From assembly GCA_900104375.1 (NCBI GenBank), contig LT629302.1, positions 806,001-870,000 on the forward strand: a stretch of 64,000 nt of DNA, read 5' to 3'. The DNA comes from Flavobacteriaceae bacterium MAR_2010_188. GTDB taxonomy: Bacteria; Bacteroidota; Bacteroidia; Flavobacteriales; Flavobacteriaceae. Position numbers and translations under genes: made by a program. The notes under the pieces were generated by a model. That model did no database searches, was not told the DNA's origin, and worked only from the letters and a program-made list of their open reading frames with translations. This document shows, piece after piece, positions 1 through 9,557 of the stretch (position 1 is the stretch's first letter; each line of letters starts with the position of its first letter).

Positions 1-1
1 G

Positions 2-121
2 CTTATACTAGAGAAAAATCCCTTGAAAAATATAGAAAATACATTAACCATCTGTGGACTGATTCGGCGCGGAGAATATCTTGATCAAGCTGAACTTCAA
101 AAATTGCTAAATCAAAATTAA
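2..121 (+). CDS. Amidohydrolase family protein, C-terminal fragment
   Basis: Only the last 39 codons are inside the window, ending at a TAA at 119-121. The fragment has the pattern NPLxNIxNT followed by a short strand and RRGEYLD. This is the usual tail of metal-dependent amidohydrolases of the imidazolonepropionase type, where the last beta-sandwich strands read 'NPL-DI-NT...V.K.G'. The catalytic TIM barrel lies to the left of the window, so substrate and signal peptide cannot be judged. The next gene in the same direction is another amidohydrolase 117 bases downstream, which suggests a shared operon. The call rests on a short motif only. Confidence 0.55.
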   Translation, partial: LILEKNPLKNIENTLTICGLIRRGEYLDQAELQKLLNQN

Positions 122-238
122 GAGTAGCTAAAGTATACGCTTATCGAAAAATTTTAATTTAAGCCCGCAAGAAAGTCTATCCAATTTGTTGAAGTGTGTA
201 CCTTAGAATTTTATCTTTATAGCTCAAAGTCAATTGTT

Positions 239-1327
239 ATGAAGATTAAAATTTTTACCATTACCTTATTTCTTGCTCTAGTTAGCCAGTTAACTTTTTC
301 GCAAGACGTTACTTTTGAAGAATATAACCCAACCTCATCCTTGGTCGTTCCTGGTCAGGTAATTAATAAAGCGAAGTTTCCCTTTATAGACGTGCACGGT
401 CATCAGCGTGGAATGGACACTCAAGATTTAACCGATGTCGTTGCTGCGATGGATACCCTTAATATGAAATTAATGGTGAACCTAAGCGGTGGGAGCGGAG
501 ATAAAATTGTTAAGGCAGTAGAAAATATTTCCAAGAATTATTCCGGTAGATTTGTAGTATTCTGTAATGTAGATTTCGATAATGCCGGAGCCGATGGATG
601 GGTTGAAAAGACCGTCTCTCAGTTAGAAGAAGACGTAAAAAATGGTGCTAAAGGTCTAAAGGTTTTTAAAAGTTTAGGACTTTATAATAAAGATGTAGAT
701 GGCAAATTATTGGCGGTAGACGACCCGCGTTTAGACCCAATCTGGGACAAATGTGGAGAACTTGGGATTCCAGTTCTGATACATTCTGCTGATCCAAAAC
801 AATTTTGGCAGCCATTCGATAAAGATAATGAGCGCTGGTTGGAGCTTAAAACTCATCCACGTAGAAAGCGCGAAGCCAATGACCCTGTCCCTTGGGAAGA
901 TATTATTGAAGCTCAGCACAATATGTTTAGAAAGCATCCAAACACCAAATTCATTAATGCGCACATGGGGTGGTTTGCAAATGACTTAGGGTTTTTAGGA
1001 CATTTGCTAGATGAAATCCCAAATATGTACGTAGGTATCGGTGCGATCATCGCCGAACTTGGTAGACAACCTAGATTCGCCAAAGCTTTTTTTGAAAAAT
1101 ACCAAGACCGTATTTTATTTGGAAAAGATAGCTGGGTACCAGAAGAATTCCCGACCTATTTTCGAGTACTAGAAAGTGCAGATGAATATTTTCCTTATCA
1201 CAAGAAATATCACGCTTACTGGCCAATGTATGGAATGTACCTTTCTGACGAGGTTCTTAAAAAAGTGTACTATAAAAATGCCTTGAGTATTGTGCCCGGT
1301 TTGGACAAAAGTAAATTCCCAGAATAA
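239..1327 (+). CDS. Secreted amidohydrolase (Amidohydrolase_2 / ACMSD-like TIM barrel)
   Basis: A 362-residue protein if it starts at the ATG at 239. An in-frame ATG at 194 would add 15 residues ahead of an otherwise ideal signal peptide (MKIKIF, a hydrophobic stretch, then QLTFSQ), so 239 is preferred. The mature protein has the metal-binding HxH-type motif in FIDVHGHQ at the first barrel strand, a conserved IHSAD strand, INAHMG (metal His) and LFGKDSW near the end (catalytic Asp). These are the hallmarks of the Amidohydrolase_2 superfamily, which includes decarboxylases such as aminocarboxymuconate-semialdehyde decarboxylase as well as hydrolases. Export to the periplasm is unusual for ACMSD proper, so the substrate is unknown. 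Its stop codon touches the ATG of the following decarboxylase, so the two are almost certainly co-translated. Confidence 0.8.
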   Translation: MKIKIFTITLFLALVSQLTFSQDVTFEEYNPTSSLVVPGQVINKAKFPFIDVHGHQRGMDTQDLTDVVAAMDTLNMKLMVNLSGGSGDKIVKAVENISKNYSGRFVVFCNVDFDNAGADGWVEKTVSQLEEDVKNGAKGLKVFKSLGLYNKDVDGKLLAVDDPRLDPIWDKCGELGIPVLIHSADPKQFWQPFDKDNERWLELKTHPRRKREANDPVPWEDIIEAQHNMFRKHPNTKFINAHMGWFANDLGFLGHLLDEIPNMYVGIGAIIAELGRQPRFAKAFFEKYQDRILFGKDSWVPEEFPTYFRVLESADEYFPYHKKYHAYWPMYGMYLSDEVLKKVYYKNALSIVPGLDKSKFPE

Positions 1328-2818
1328 ATGAAAACTAAAAGTCAATCAGAGGAGAAAACCCTGGATCCCCAAAATTGGGACGAAACCAGGGCGACGATGC
1401 ATCAAATGGTAGATGATGCTGTCGATTATATGTCCGGAGTTAGGGAACGCCCAATCTGGCAAGAAATCCCTGAAGACATTCTGGAAACATTTCAACTGCC
1501 TGTACCGCGTAACGGTGAAGGCCTTGGATCGGTTTATTCTGAATTTAAAACCCACATTTTACCATACCCAATGGGGAATACCCATCCACGATTTTGGGCT
1601 TGGTATATGGGAAATGGAACTACTACCGGAGTAATGGGTGATTTCTGGGCTTCCGTTATCAATTGTAATATGGGCGGTGGTAATCACGCTGGGCATAAAA
1701 TTGAAGAACAGGTAGTAGATTGGCTCAAAGAAATCGTGGGTTTTCCAAAAGATGCTGGTGGGCTTTTGGTCAGTGGTGGCAGTATGGCAAACTATACAGC
1801 TTTGGCCGTGGCGAGAAATGTTAAGTTGAATTATGATGTAAGAAAGGAAGGAATAAGACCCAATATAGCTACAAAAGTAAGAGTGTATGCTTCATCCGAA
1901 ATTCATAGCTGCAACCAAAAGGCGCTAGAATTGTTGGGACTTGGTTCCGATAGTTTGGTTAAAATTAAAGTCAATCAAGATTTTACCATAAATCTTGAAG
2001 CCTTAAAAGAAAAAATTAAAGAGGACAGAGCCAACGGATTATTACCGATTTGCGTCATCGGAACTTCTGGCACCGTAAATACTGGAGCTATCGATAATCT
2101 CGAAGAACTTTCCAAAATCTGTATAGAAGAAGATTTATGGTTTCATATCGATGGCGCAATTGGTGCGATTGCGATTTTATCTGAAAAGGTGAAACCACTT
2201 TTAAAGGGAATAGATTTGGCCGATTCTGTCGCGATAGATTTACATAAATGGATGCATATGCCGTTTGAAGCCGCTTGCATTTTAATAAAAGATAAACAAT
2301 CTCATAAGGATACATTTTCTTTGATTCCGGAGTATCTCGAAAAAAATACGAGAGGTGTGGCTTCAGGTGATAACTGGTTTAGCGAGTATGGTCTACAACT
2401 TTCCCGAAGGTTTAGAGCATTAAAAATTTGGATGTCCCTAAAAGTTCATGGTGCCGATCTGTTTGGAGAAATGATAAGTAAGAACGTAGAGCAAGCACAT
2501 TATTTGGAAGGTCTGGTAAATAAATCAGCTGAGCTAGAAATGGTCGCGCCGGTGGGGCTAGATATCGTTTGTTTCAGATTTAATCCCGGCAATCTTAATC
2601 TTGACGAACTTAATAGCATCAATAAGGAAATAAAGCTTCAACTGGAAGAAAATGCCATAGCAATGCCCGGTTATACCACCATAAACGGTATCTACTGCAT
2701 TAGGGTTGCTATCTGTAATCATCGTTCAACTTTCGCTGATTTTGATGATTTGGTGTTTCATATTAAAAGACTAGGAAGAGAATTGAATCAAAAAGAGTTC
2801 TTCAATTCTTTAAATTAA
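1328..2818 (+). CDS. Group II PLP-dependent amino-acid decarboxylase
   Basis: This 496-residue enzyme belongs to the aromatic-L-amino-acid / glutamate decarboxylase family (fold type I). The PLP lysine is K307 in the motif DLHKWMH. Upstream are the family's SGGSMANYTAL cofactor-binding loop, an IGTSGTVNTGAID strand and the HIDGA aspartate that contacts the pyridine nitrogen. The length matches DOPA/tryptophan decarboxylase-type enzymes. The substrate cannot be fixed by eye; an aromatic amino acid is the default guess. The start codon directly follows the stop of the secreted amidohydrolase, and the last 4 bases overlap the convergent MFS exporter gene. The enzyme has no signal peptide and should be cytosolic. 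Confidence 0.85.
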   Translation: MKTKSQSEEKTLDPQNWDETRATMHQMVDDAVDYMSGVRERPIWQEIPEDILETFQLPVPRNGEGLGSVYSEFKTHILPYPMGNTHPRFWAWYMGNGTTTGVMGDFWASVINCNMGGGNHAGHKIEEQVVDWLKEIVGFPKDAGGLLVSGGSMANYTALAVARNVKLNYDVRKEGIRPNIATKVRVYASSEIHSCNQKALELLGLGSDSLVKIKVNQDFTINLEALKEKIKEDRANGLLPICVIGTSGTVNTGAIDNLEELSKICIEEDLWFHIDGAIGAIAILSEKVKPLLKGIDLADSVAIDLHKWMHMPFEAACILIKDKQSHKDTFSLIPEYLEKNTRGVASGDNWFSEYGLQLSRRFRALKIWMSLKVHGADLFGEMISKNVEQAHYLEGLVNKSAELEMVAPVGLDIVCFRFNPGNLNLDELNSINKEIKLQLEENAIAMPGYTTINGIYCIRVAICNHRSTFADFDDLVFHIKRLGRELNQKEFFNSLN

Positions 2819-4047
2819 ATTTTCCTTTTAGAGAGACGCACGCTTTCCCAATTAGCGCTTTTATTCTGTGCAGTCAAGAAAAGTACAAGTGATAAGATTC
2901 CACAGATTGTAAAACCTACAAATATCGGTAGAGCAGTATTTTCGATAAAGCTCCCCATATAATTTGCCATTGGCACCGCCATAATGGTAGAAAGACATCC
3001 GTTTATGGCTGCTCCAATCCCAGCGATATGTCCGATAGGTTCCATGGCCAGCGCTCTAAGGTTTCCAAATAAAAATCCGATGGACATAAACTGAATCGCA
3101 AAGAAAATAATCAATACTTCTGCAGATGGATTTCCTGAGCCAAAAAACAATAAAATATAAGCAACTGAAGCTAAAATAAATACAAAGAGCGCGATTCTCA
3201 CGATTTTGATCATCCCAAACTTCATCACTAATTGACTATTGAAAAACGTTGAAACACCTATAGATATTGATAAAATCGCAAAAATCATCGGGAATTGTTC
3301 ACCCAAACCATATTGCTTTTCAAAAATCTGTTGGGTGCTACTTAAATACACTAAAAATGAACCCATGATAAGCCCTGAAAGGATTGTGTAAATCACAGTT
3401 ATTTTATGCCTAAAAAATTCTTTGGCGCCTTCAGTAAATATCGACCAGCTAAAATTGATCCGTTTTTCTGGAGGCAAGGTTTCGCTTTGTCTAAAATGAA
3501 ACCAGGTTAAAACTAGGATTGCGCAAATTAAGTTGAAGTAAAAAATGCTTTCCCAATCAAAAAACTTCAAAATTAATTGCCCGATGGACGGCGCTACCAC
3601 GGGGACAAGAATAAATATCATTACAATTAGGGACAAGATCTTGCCCATAAAATCACCAGAATATTGGTCGCGCACCATGGATACACTGATAGAACTAGGG
3701 GCCGAGAGACCTATTCCTTGCAAAACCCTACCGAAGACCATAGTCTCAAAATTGTCGGTATATATACATATAAGGCTGGCAACGGCAAACAATGCAAACC
3801 CGGCATAAACCAGCTTTTTCCGTCCGTAGCAATCCGAGAGTGGACCAAAAATTAATTGGCCCGCACCAAGACCTAGAAAAATCATTGTAACTAATTGTTG
3901 GCTTCTGTTTAAGTCTTCTAACCCTAAATATCTCGTAATATCGGGCAGGGCGGGAAGCAGGGCGTCTATCGATAAAGCACCGATTGCCATTAGTGATGCC
4001 ATTATCGCCACAAATTCCTTTGAAATTTTCTTTTCGCTCTGCACCAT
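2815..4047 (-). CDS. Bcr/CflA family multidrug MFS exporter
   Basis: A 410-residue inner-membrane transporter with about 12 hydrophobic segments. The loop between helices 2 and 3 carries the major-facilitator motif A in the form GPLSDCYGRKK, and the first helix has the ALSIDALLPALPDI pattern typical of Bcr/CflA drug:H+ antiporters. Family members export bicyclomycin, chloramphenicol or similar small molecules; the actual substrate here is unknown. It is convergent with the decarboxylase gene and overlaps it by 4 bases, with no terminator hairpin between. The start at 4047 is supported by a promoter element ending only four bases upstream. Confidence 0.88.
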   Translation of the reverse strand: MVQSEKKISKEFVAIMASLMAIGALSIDALLPALPDITRYLGLEDLNRSQQLVTMIFLGLGAGQLIFGPLSDCYGRKKLVYAGFALFAVASLICIYTDNFETMVFGRVLQGIGLSAPSSISVSMVRDQYSGDFMGKILSLIVMIFILVPVVAPSIGQLILKFFDWESIFYFNLICAILVLTWFHFRQSETLPPEKRINFSWSIFTEGAKEFFRHKITVIYTILSGLIMGSFLVYLSSTQQIFEKQYGLGEQFPMIFAILSISIGVSTFFNSQLVMKFGMIKIVRIALFVFILASVAYILLFFGSGNPSAEVLIIFFAIQFMSIGFLFGNLRALAMEPIGHIAGIGAAINGCLSTIMAVPMANYMGSFIENTALPIFVGFTICGILSLVLFLTAQNKSANWESVRLSKRKI

Positions 4048-4051
4048 GCCG

Positions 4052-4059
4052 CAAAAGTA
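4052..4059 (-). promoter_or_regulatory. Bacteroidota -7 promoter element, leaderless type
   Basis: Reading the minus strand, TACTTTTG matches the Bacteroidota TAnnTTTG element exactly and is followed by CGGC and then the ATG of the MFS exporter. Transcription normally starts a few bases past this element, so the mRNA would have almost no 5' leader. No clear -33 TTG was found at the expected distance. Confidence 0.55.
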
Positions 4060-4331
4060 GGTAGACTAAACGAAATTCGATTATACCCTTATTAAATTTT
4101 ATTTTGTATGGTTTATAACCGCTAGTATGAAAAAATAAGAGGTTGGGATATTAATAAAAACGCGATAAAACCGTAACATGCTCTTTAATTCTTATGGTTC
4201 TTGCAATATATTTTTCAACCTCCCATACCTGTTATATTTGTAAGAGTAAGAAACACATAATGCTCAAATAGCGTTTTAGAAGTTCATTGAACAACTCAGA
4301 TCAACCAATCTTATTAAAGTAGGTTTAGTTC

Positions 4332-5180
4332 TTAGCCCCCGATCATCTCCCCGCCATTTACATGAATAAATTGCCCGGTGATATAACTACTGTCTTCAGA
4401 AGCCAGAAAAACGTAAGCCGGACCTACTTCACTAGGTTGACCTGCTCTTTTTAAAGGAGTGCCTTGTCCAAAGTCTGAAATATCATCGAATGTCGCAGGT
4501 ATAAGAGGAGTCCAAATAGGTCCGGGAGCCACACCGTTCACCCTTATACCTTTAGCAGCCAAGTTTTGGGAAAGTGATCTGGTAAAACTCACAATGGCTC
4601 CTTTAGTACTTGCATAATCCAGCAGATGTTCACTACCTCGGTATGCGGTAACGGAACTGGTGTTGATAATACAGTCACCTTTTTTAAATTTCTTCAATAC
4701 CTCTTTTGAAAAATAAAAGTAGGGATAAATGTTTGTTTCAAAAGTTTCGTGGAGTTCACTCGTGATGATTTGATTAATGTTATCCTTAGGAAATTGTACC
4801 GCAGCGTTATTCACAAGTATATTTAGTTTCATGAAATTTTTTAAACATTTCTCTACCGCTTCCTTACAAAAAGCTTCTTCTTTTACATCCCCTGCAATCA
4901 ATAAACATTTTTGTCCCTCTTTTTCTACAAGTTTTTTAGTGGTCTGTGCATCTTTATCTTCCTCTAGGTACACAATCGCAATATCCGCTCCTTCCTTCGC
5001 GAAATGTACTGCGACACTTCTCCCGATTCCGCTATCCCCGCCTGTTATCAGCGCAACTTTATCTTTCAACTTCTCACTTCCTTTGTAATTTTTACGAATA
5101 ATTTCTGGTTCTGGATCCATTTTATATTCATCTCCGGGTAACTTCTGTGTTTGTTTTGGAAATTTTTTTGGTTTTGACAT
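4332..5180 (-). CDS. SDR family oxidoreductase (YghA / GSP39-like)
   Basis: A 282-residue short-chain dehydrogenase. Residues 1-40 form the basic, Pro-rich N-terminal extension seen in the YghA/general-stress-protein-39 group, including a DPEPEI stretch. The nucleotide-binding motif TGGDSGIG is at 46-53, NNAA at 124-127, the catalytic Ser in the TSS at 174-176, and the YxxxK pair at Y189 and K193. Near the end, GPIWTPLIPA and SSYITGQFIHVNGG complete the classical SDR pattern. The likely reaction is NAD(P)-dependent oxidation or reduction of a small alcohol, sugar or aldehyde; these proteins are often stress-induced. The gene stands alone, with 284 featureless bases separating it from the exporter. 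Confidence 0.88.
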   Translation of the reverse strand: MSKPKKFPKQTQKLPGDEYKMDPEPEIIRKNYKGSEKLKDKVALITGGDSGIGRSVAVHFAKEGADIAIVYLEEDKDAQTTKKLVEKEGQKCLLIAGDVKEEAFCKEAVEKCLKNFMKLNILVNNAAVQFPKDNINQIITSELHETFETNIYPYFYFSKEVLKKFKKGDCIINTSSVTAYRGSEHLLDYASTKGAIVSFTRSLSQNLAAKGIRVNGVAPGPIWTPLIPATFDDISDFGQGTPLKRAGQPSEVGPAYVFLASEDSSYITGQFIHVNGGEMIGG

Positions 5181-5278
5181 ATTGTTATATTTATTGTTAT
5201 TTGTTCTAAATTAAGGACAAAGTATTTTTAAATTGAACGTATAAAAAACTAAAACTGCTCTTATTGAAAAGTATCTAA

Positions 5279-6019
5279 ATGTGCTATAGAACCGAACAGA
5301 CCAAAAAAGTTAAGGAATTAGAATTGCATTACAACTTGATTGTTGCAGACGAGAGGTTACGCACCTTGTTCGATGAACCGAACTATCATATCAACGGTTT
5401 TGCACATCCCAATATGCTCATCATCCCAATGGAAAGGGAAGATGTCTTGGCCCCAGGAGTTTGGGGAATCGTTCCACCTGATAAGCAGCCCAATGAAATT
5501 AAAGACTATCACAAAGAGGCGGTAAGATTTGGCGGTGGCTTAAATGCACAGAGCGAAAAATTGTTTCAGAATTATTTATATAAAACCGTGGCGCTCTCCA
5601 AAAGATGCATCATTCCAGTTTCTGGTTTTTATGAACCGCATACCTTCAAAAATAAAAGTTACCCGTATTATATCCATCGCGCAGATGAAAAAATTATCTC
5701 TATTGCTGGAATTTACACGGTCATCGGAAAGTTTATCACCTTTTCTCTGCTGACCAAAAAAGCGACACCGCTATTTGAAAAAATCCATAATAAGCGTAAG
5801 CGTCAGCCGGTTTTGTTAACTCCCGAAAATGAAAAAATCTGGCTTGATAAGGATTTGGAAAAGGACGATGTGATGCAACTTATCAATACCGATTTCCCTG
5901 ATAAGGAACTCGATTATTATACGATTACTAAAGATATTTTTAAGTCTTCCGTAGATACCAATAAACCATCCGTGTCAGAAAGAGTTGATTACCCCGAACT
6001 GCAAGAAACTTTATTCTGA
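5279..6019 (+). CDS. SRAP domain protein, abasic-site DNA-protein crosslinker (YedK/HMCES family)
   Basis: A 246-residue protein that begins MCYRT, so removal of Met exposes the catalytic Cys2, the nucleophile that forms a thiazolidine link with abasic sites in single-stranded DNA. The other family residues are visible: N89 in GGGLNAQSE, E119 in SGFYEP and H170 in EKIHNKR. Family members protect abasic sites at stalled forks and often cluster with SOS genes; no SOS gene is near here. The start is fixed by the need for Cys2. It is convergent with the carboxylase operon, with 9 bases between stop codons. Confidence 0.9.
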   Translation: MCYRTEQTKKVKELELHYNLIVADERLRTLFDEPNYHINGFAHPNMLIIPMEREDVLAPGVWGIVPPDKQPNEIKDYHKEAVRFGGGLNAQSEKLFQNYLYKTVALSKRCIIPVSGFYEPHTFKNKSYPYYIHRADEKIISIAGIYTVIGKFITFSLLTKKATPLFEKIHNKRKRQPVLLTPENEKIWLDKDLEKDDVMQLINTDFPDKELDYYTITKDIFKSSVDTNKPSVSERVDYPELQETLF

Positions 6020-6028
6020 AGCTTTAAA

Positions 6029-7570
6029 TTAAAGAGGAATATTACCGTGTTTTCGGTCGGGTAGGTTAATTTCTTTATTCTCTAACATTGAAAAGACCTT
6101 GATCAGTTTTCTACGGGTATTTTCTGGTAAAATTACTTCGTCAATAAATCCACGTTCTGCCGCGCTATAAGGATTGGCAAAATGCGAAGCATATTCGGCT
6201 TCCTTTTGTTTCCATTCCGCTTCTGGATCTGAGGCATTTTTAATTTCTTTTTTAAAGATTATTTCTGCCGCACCTTTGGCTCCCATAACTGCGATTTCTG
6301 CACTGGGCCAAGCAAAGTTCATATCTGCACCGATGTGCTTACTGTTCATTACATCATAAGCACCACCGTAGGCTTTTCTGGTAATCACCGTAACTCTTGG
6401 GACGGTGGCTTCACTAAAGGCATAAAGTAATTTAGCGCCGTTAACAATAATTCCGTTCCATTCTTGGTCGGTACCTGGTAAAAATCCGGGGACGTCTTCT
6501 AAAACCAATAACGGGATATTAAAACTATCACAGAATCTAACAAATCGGGCTGCTTTCTTAGAACTATTTACATCTAAAACTCCTGCCAAATACATCGGCT
6601 GGTTCGCAACAATACCAATGCTTCTTCCGGCCAATCTTGCAAAACCTACGATAATATTTTCAGCGAAGTCTTTATGGATTTCAAAAAAAGATTCTTGGTC
6701 AATAATCCCTTTAATTACCAAATGCATATCATAAGGTTGGCTAGAACTTTCGGGCATAATTCCATTTAATTCATAGCGCTTCTCTTCTTTAAGTTGAAAA
6801 GGAATACTTTCTGTTTTCTCCTTGTTATTTTGTGGAAGGTAACTTAGTAATTTTTTTAAATCCTCTAAACAAGCCACATCATTTGAAGAAGTGATATGGG
6901 CAACCCCAGATTTAGTTGAATGCGTGCTGGCTCCTCCTAATTCTTCAGAGGTAACCGACTCATTAGTCACCGTCGTTACAACGTTAGGCCCCGTCACGAA
7001 CATATAACTAGTATTCTCTACCATCAGCGTAAAATCCGTCATGGCAGGGGAGTAGACTGCGCCTCCGGCACAAGGACCCATTATTGCCGACAATTGAGGT
7101 ATTACTCCAGAAGCTTGAACATTTCTATAAAAAATATCGGCATAACCTCCTAAAGATCTAACACCTTCTTGTATCCTAGCACCGCCAGAATCATTTAAGC
7201 CGATGATGGGAGCTCCGACTTTGACCGCCAAATCCATAACCTTGCAGATTTTTTCGGCATGGGTTTCTGATAGTGAACCACCAAAGACTGTAAAATCCTG
7301 GGCAAAAATATAGACCAATCTACCGTCAATTGTTCCGTAACCTGTAACTACACCATCGCCGTAGAATTGCTGCTTGTCCATCCCAAATTCTTTGGTTCTA
7401 TGGGTAACCAACGCGCCAATTTCTTCGAACGATTCGTTGTCTAAAAGATATTCCACCCTCTCTCTGGCCGTAAGTTTTTTGCTTGAGTGCTGTTTTTCTA
7501 TCCGGGTTTCGCCACCACCTAAGTAAGCTTTTTGGAGCTTTTCATTTAGAGATTCGATTTTCTTATCCAT
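6029..7570 (-). CDS. Acyl-CoA carboxylase, carboxyltransferase (beta) subunit
   Basis: A 513-residue carboxyltransferase of the propionyl-CoA/methylcrotonyl-CoA carboxylase beta type. Both crotonase-like halves are present: the N-terminal half with [26 protein letters not shown] and the [12 protein letters not shown] oxyanion region, and the C-terminal half with [17 protein letters not shown] and [11 protein letters not shown]. It moves the carboxyl group from carboxybiotin onto an acyl-CoA. The length and motifs fit PccB best, but substrate choice between propionyl- and acetyl-CoA cannot be set by eye. It is the third gene of a leftward operon after the biotin carrier and biotin carboxylase genes, 6 bases from the latter. 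Confidence 0.92.
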   Translation of the reverse strand: MDKKIESLNEKLQKAYLGGGETRIEKQHSSKKLTARERVEYLLDNESFEEIGALVTHRTKEFGMDKQQFYGDGVVTGYGTIDGRLVYIFAQDFTVFGGSLSETHAEKICKVMDLAVKVGAPIIGLNDSGGARIQEGVRSLGGYADIFYRNVQASGVIPQLSAIMGPCAGGAVYSPAMTDFTLMVENTSYMFVTGPNVVTTVTNESVTSEELGGASTHSTKSGVAHITSSNDVACLEDLKKLLSYLPQNNKEKTESIPFQLKEEKRYELNGIMPESSSQPYDMHLVIKGIIDQESFFEIHKDFAENIIVGFARLAGRSIGIVANQPMYLAGVLDVNSSKKAARFVRFCDSFNIPLLVLEDVPGFLPGTDQEWNGIIVNGAKLLYAFSEATVPRVTVITRKAYGGAYDVMNSKHIGADMNFAWPSAEIAVMGAKGAAEIIFKKEIKNASDPEAEWKQKEAEYASHFANPYSAAERGFIDEVILPENTRRKLIKVFSMLENKEINLPDRKHGNIPL

Positions 7571-7576
7571 CTAAGC

Positions 7577-9016
7577 TTATTTGGGTATTCTTAATTGTTC
7601 CTGATCAGATTTAAAACGCTTCAATGCAACAAGCGCCGCTATTTTTGCTAATTCCATTTCATATTGTTTTAAGCTATCTACAGAATAATGTTTAGTTATA
7701 AAATGGGTGTCGTAGTTGCCAGATTTAAAGGCTTCACTTTTCATCACAAACTCACCAAATTCTAAGGTTGTTTCTACACCTTCAATTTCATATTCGTGGA
7801 TTGCACTGATCATAAGTTCAATCGCTTCCGCTCTGGTCTTTCCATAAGTAATCAGTTTGGCGAGCATCGGGTCGTAATAAATAGGAATATCCATTCCTTC
7901 CTCAAACCCGTTGTCTACCCGGATATTTTTGCCTTTCGGAATCTTATAAACTTCAAGGTTGCCAACACTAGGCAGAAAATCATTTTTTGGGTCTTCAGCA
8001 TAAACCCTTAATTCTATAGCGTGTCCATTAATCTTTATATCCTCTTGCTGAACTTTCAGTTTTTCGCCTCTTGCGATTTTAATTTGAAGCTCTACCAAAT
8101 CCAATCCCGTAATAAATTCAGTCACCGGATGCTCAACCTGAAGTCTGGTATTCATCTCTAAAAAATAGAAATTCTTGGAATCATCCAATAAAAATTCAAC
8201 TGTACCAACCCCAACGTAATCGCAAGATTTGGCCACATTTACTGCAGCTTCACCCATCTGTTGCCTCAATTCTTGGCTAAGAACTGTTGACGGTGCTTCT
8301 TCTACAACCTTTTGATGCCTTCTTTGGATACTGCACTCGCGTTCCATAAGATAGATGACATTTCCATGCTTATCGGCAACAATCTGAATTTCAATATGTC
8401 GAGGTGATTCTACATATTTTTCAATAAAGACGGAACCATCACCGAAAGCCGATTTCGCTTCGCTGATTGCACGTTCCATTTGGGATTTTAATTCATCTTT
8501 TGATTTTACTACCCGCATACCTTTTCCGCCACCACCTGCTGAGGCTTTGATAAGAATAGGAAAACCAATTTCTTCGGCAATCTCTTCAGCATTATCAACA
8601 TCGCTGATGGCATCCTCCGTCCCAGGAACCATCGGAACATTATATTCTCTTACCGCTTCTTTCGCCGCCAGTTTACTCCCCATAATCTTTATGGCTTTAG
8701 AACCTGGACCGATAAAATTAATTCCGCTTTTTTCTGCTTTTTCGGCGAATTCTGCATTTTCACTTAAGAAACCATAACCGGGATGTATCCCATCCACGCC
8801 GAGTTGTTTCGCAACTTCAATGATTTTATCGCCGACTAAATACGATTTATTTGAAGGTGACTCGCCAATGCAAACTGCTTCATCGGCAAATTTTACATGA
8901 GGCGAATGTCTATCGATTTCAGAATAAACAGCGACGGTTTTAATCCCCATTTTCTTAGCGGTTTTCATAACCCTAATTGCTATTTCGCCTCTATTTGCTA
9001 CTAGTATTTTCTTCAT
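7577..9016 (-). CDS. Biotin carboxylase subunit of acyl-CoA carboxylase
   Basis: A 479-residue ATP-grasp enzyme that carboxylates biotin on the carrier protein with ATP and bicarbonate. The N-terminal KILVANRGEIAIRV motif, the glycine-rich ATP loop KASAGGGGKGMRVV, the RRHQKVVEEAPS segment and the EMNTRLQVEHPVTE catalytic motif are all present. At 479 residues it carries no fused biotinyl domain, in line with the separate carrier gene upstream, which it overlaps by 4 bases (9013-9016). The C-terminal 20-30 residues run slightly past the usual AccC end. Its dependence on bicarbonate links it loosely to the SulP/carbonic anhydrase genes about 4 kb away. Confidence 0.93.
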   Translation of the reverse strand: MKKILVANRGEIAIRVMKTAKKMGIKTVAVYSEIDRHSPHVKFADEAVCIGESPSNKSYLVGDKIIEVAKQLGVDGIHPGYGFLSENAEFAEKAEKSGINFIGPGSKAIKIMGSKLAAKEAVREYNVPMVPGTEDAISDVDNAEEIAEEIGFPILIKASAGGGGKGMRVVKSKDELKSQMERAISEAKSAFGDGSVFIEKYVESPRHIEIQIVADKHGNVIYLMERECSIQRRHQKVVEEAPSTVLSQELRQQMGEAAVNVAKSCDYVGVGTVEFLLDDSKNFYFLEMNTRLQVEHPVTEFITGLDLVELQIKIARGEKLKVQQEDIKINGHAIELRVYAEDPKNDFLPSVGNLEVYKIPKGKNIRVDNGFEEGMDIPIYYDPMLAKLITYGKTRAEAIELMISAIHEYEIEGVETTLEFGEFVMKSEAFKSGNYDTHFITKHYSVDSLKQYEMELAKIAALVALKRFKSDQEQLRIPK

Positions 9017-9498
9017 TCAAATTCTATCAATAAATCATTTTTATTTACCGTTTGCCCTTTGTTAACCGAAATCGATTTTATGGTTCCATTCCTTGGGGCG
9101 ACCATCACATTTTCCATTTTCATCGCCTCCAAGACCAACAATGGCTCATTTTCTTTTACTTCGTCCTTAACTTTTACATTTATATTTAAGATAAGACCTG
9201 GCATGGGAGCGATAAGCTGATTCACATTTTTTTCTGTGGCTACCGTAAGTCCCATTTTATCGATTAGTGCATCTAAAGCAGTATGTATTTCAACCTTAAA
9301 TTTTCTCCCATTAATCTTGATTGTGTAGTTATTGTTGTTGAAATCGGAATCTAAAATTTCAGTTTGGTATGAAGTATTTTCAACTAGCAAATGGCTCTTT
9401 CCATTCTTATTAGGAATGATATCCAATTGCTCTGCATCTTTTGAGCTTAGATCAAATTCATGCTCAGCATCAACTACAACGCGATAGGTTTCTTTCAT
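9013..9498 (-). CDS. Biotin carboxyl carrier protein of acyl-CoA carboxylase
   Basis: A 161-residue two-part protein. The C-terminal 70 residues form a biotinyl domain with the motif EAMKMEN, in which K127 receives biotin, preceded by APMPGLI. The N-terminal 90 residues resemble the adaptor that docks to the carboxylase and carboxyltransferase in propionyl-CoA carboxylases. It is the first gene of the leftward three-gene operon and overlaps the biotin carboxylase gene by 4 bases. No exact TAnnTTTG element was found in the 59 bases upstream, so the promoter is not assigned. Confidence 0.9.
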   Translation of the reverse strand: MKETYRVVVDAEHEFDLSSKDAEQLDIIPNKNGKSHLLVENTSYQTEILDSDFNNNNYTIKINGRKFKVEIHTALDALIDKMGLTVATEKNVNQLIAPMPGLILNINVKVKDEVKENEPLLVLEAMKMENVMVAPRNGTIKSISVNKGQTVNKNDLLIEFE

Positions 9499-9557
9499 TG
9501 TTTATTAAAACTTATTAGGTAAAGATAATAATTCTAGGCAGCGATAAAAGTCATCGC

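Noticed and set aside
3545-4054. Several frames antisense to or overlapping the MFS exporter gene
   Set aside because: They are shadows of the exporter gene with no start context or recognisable protein pattern.
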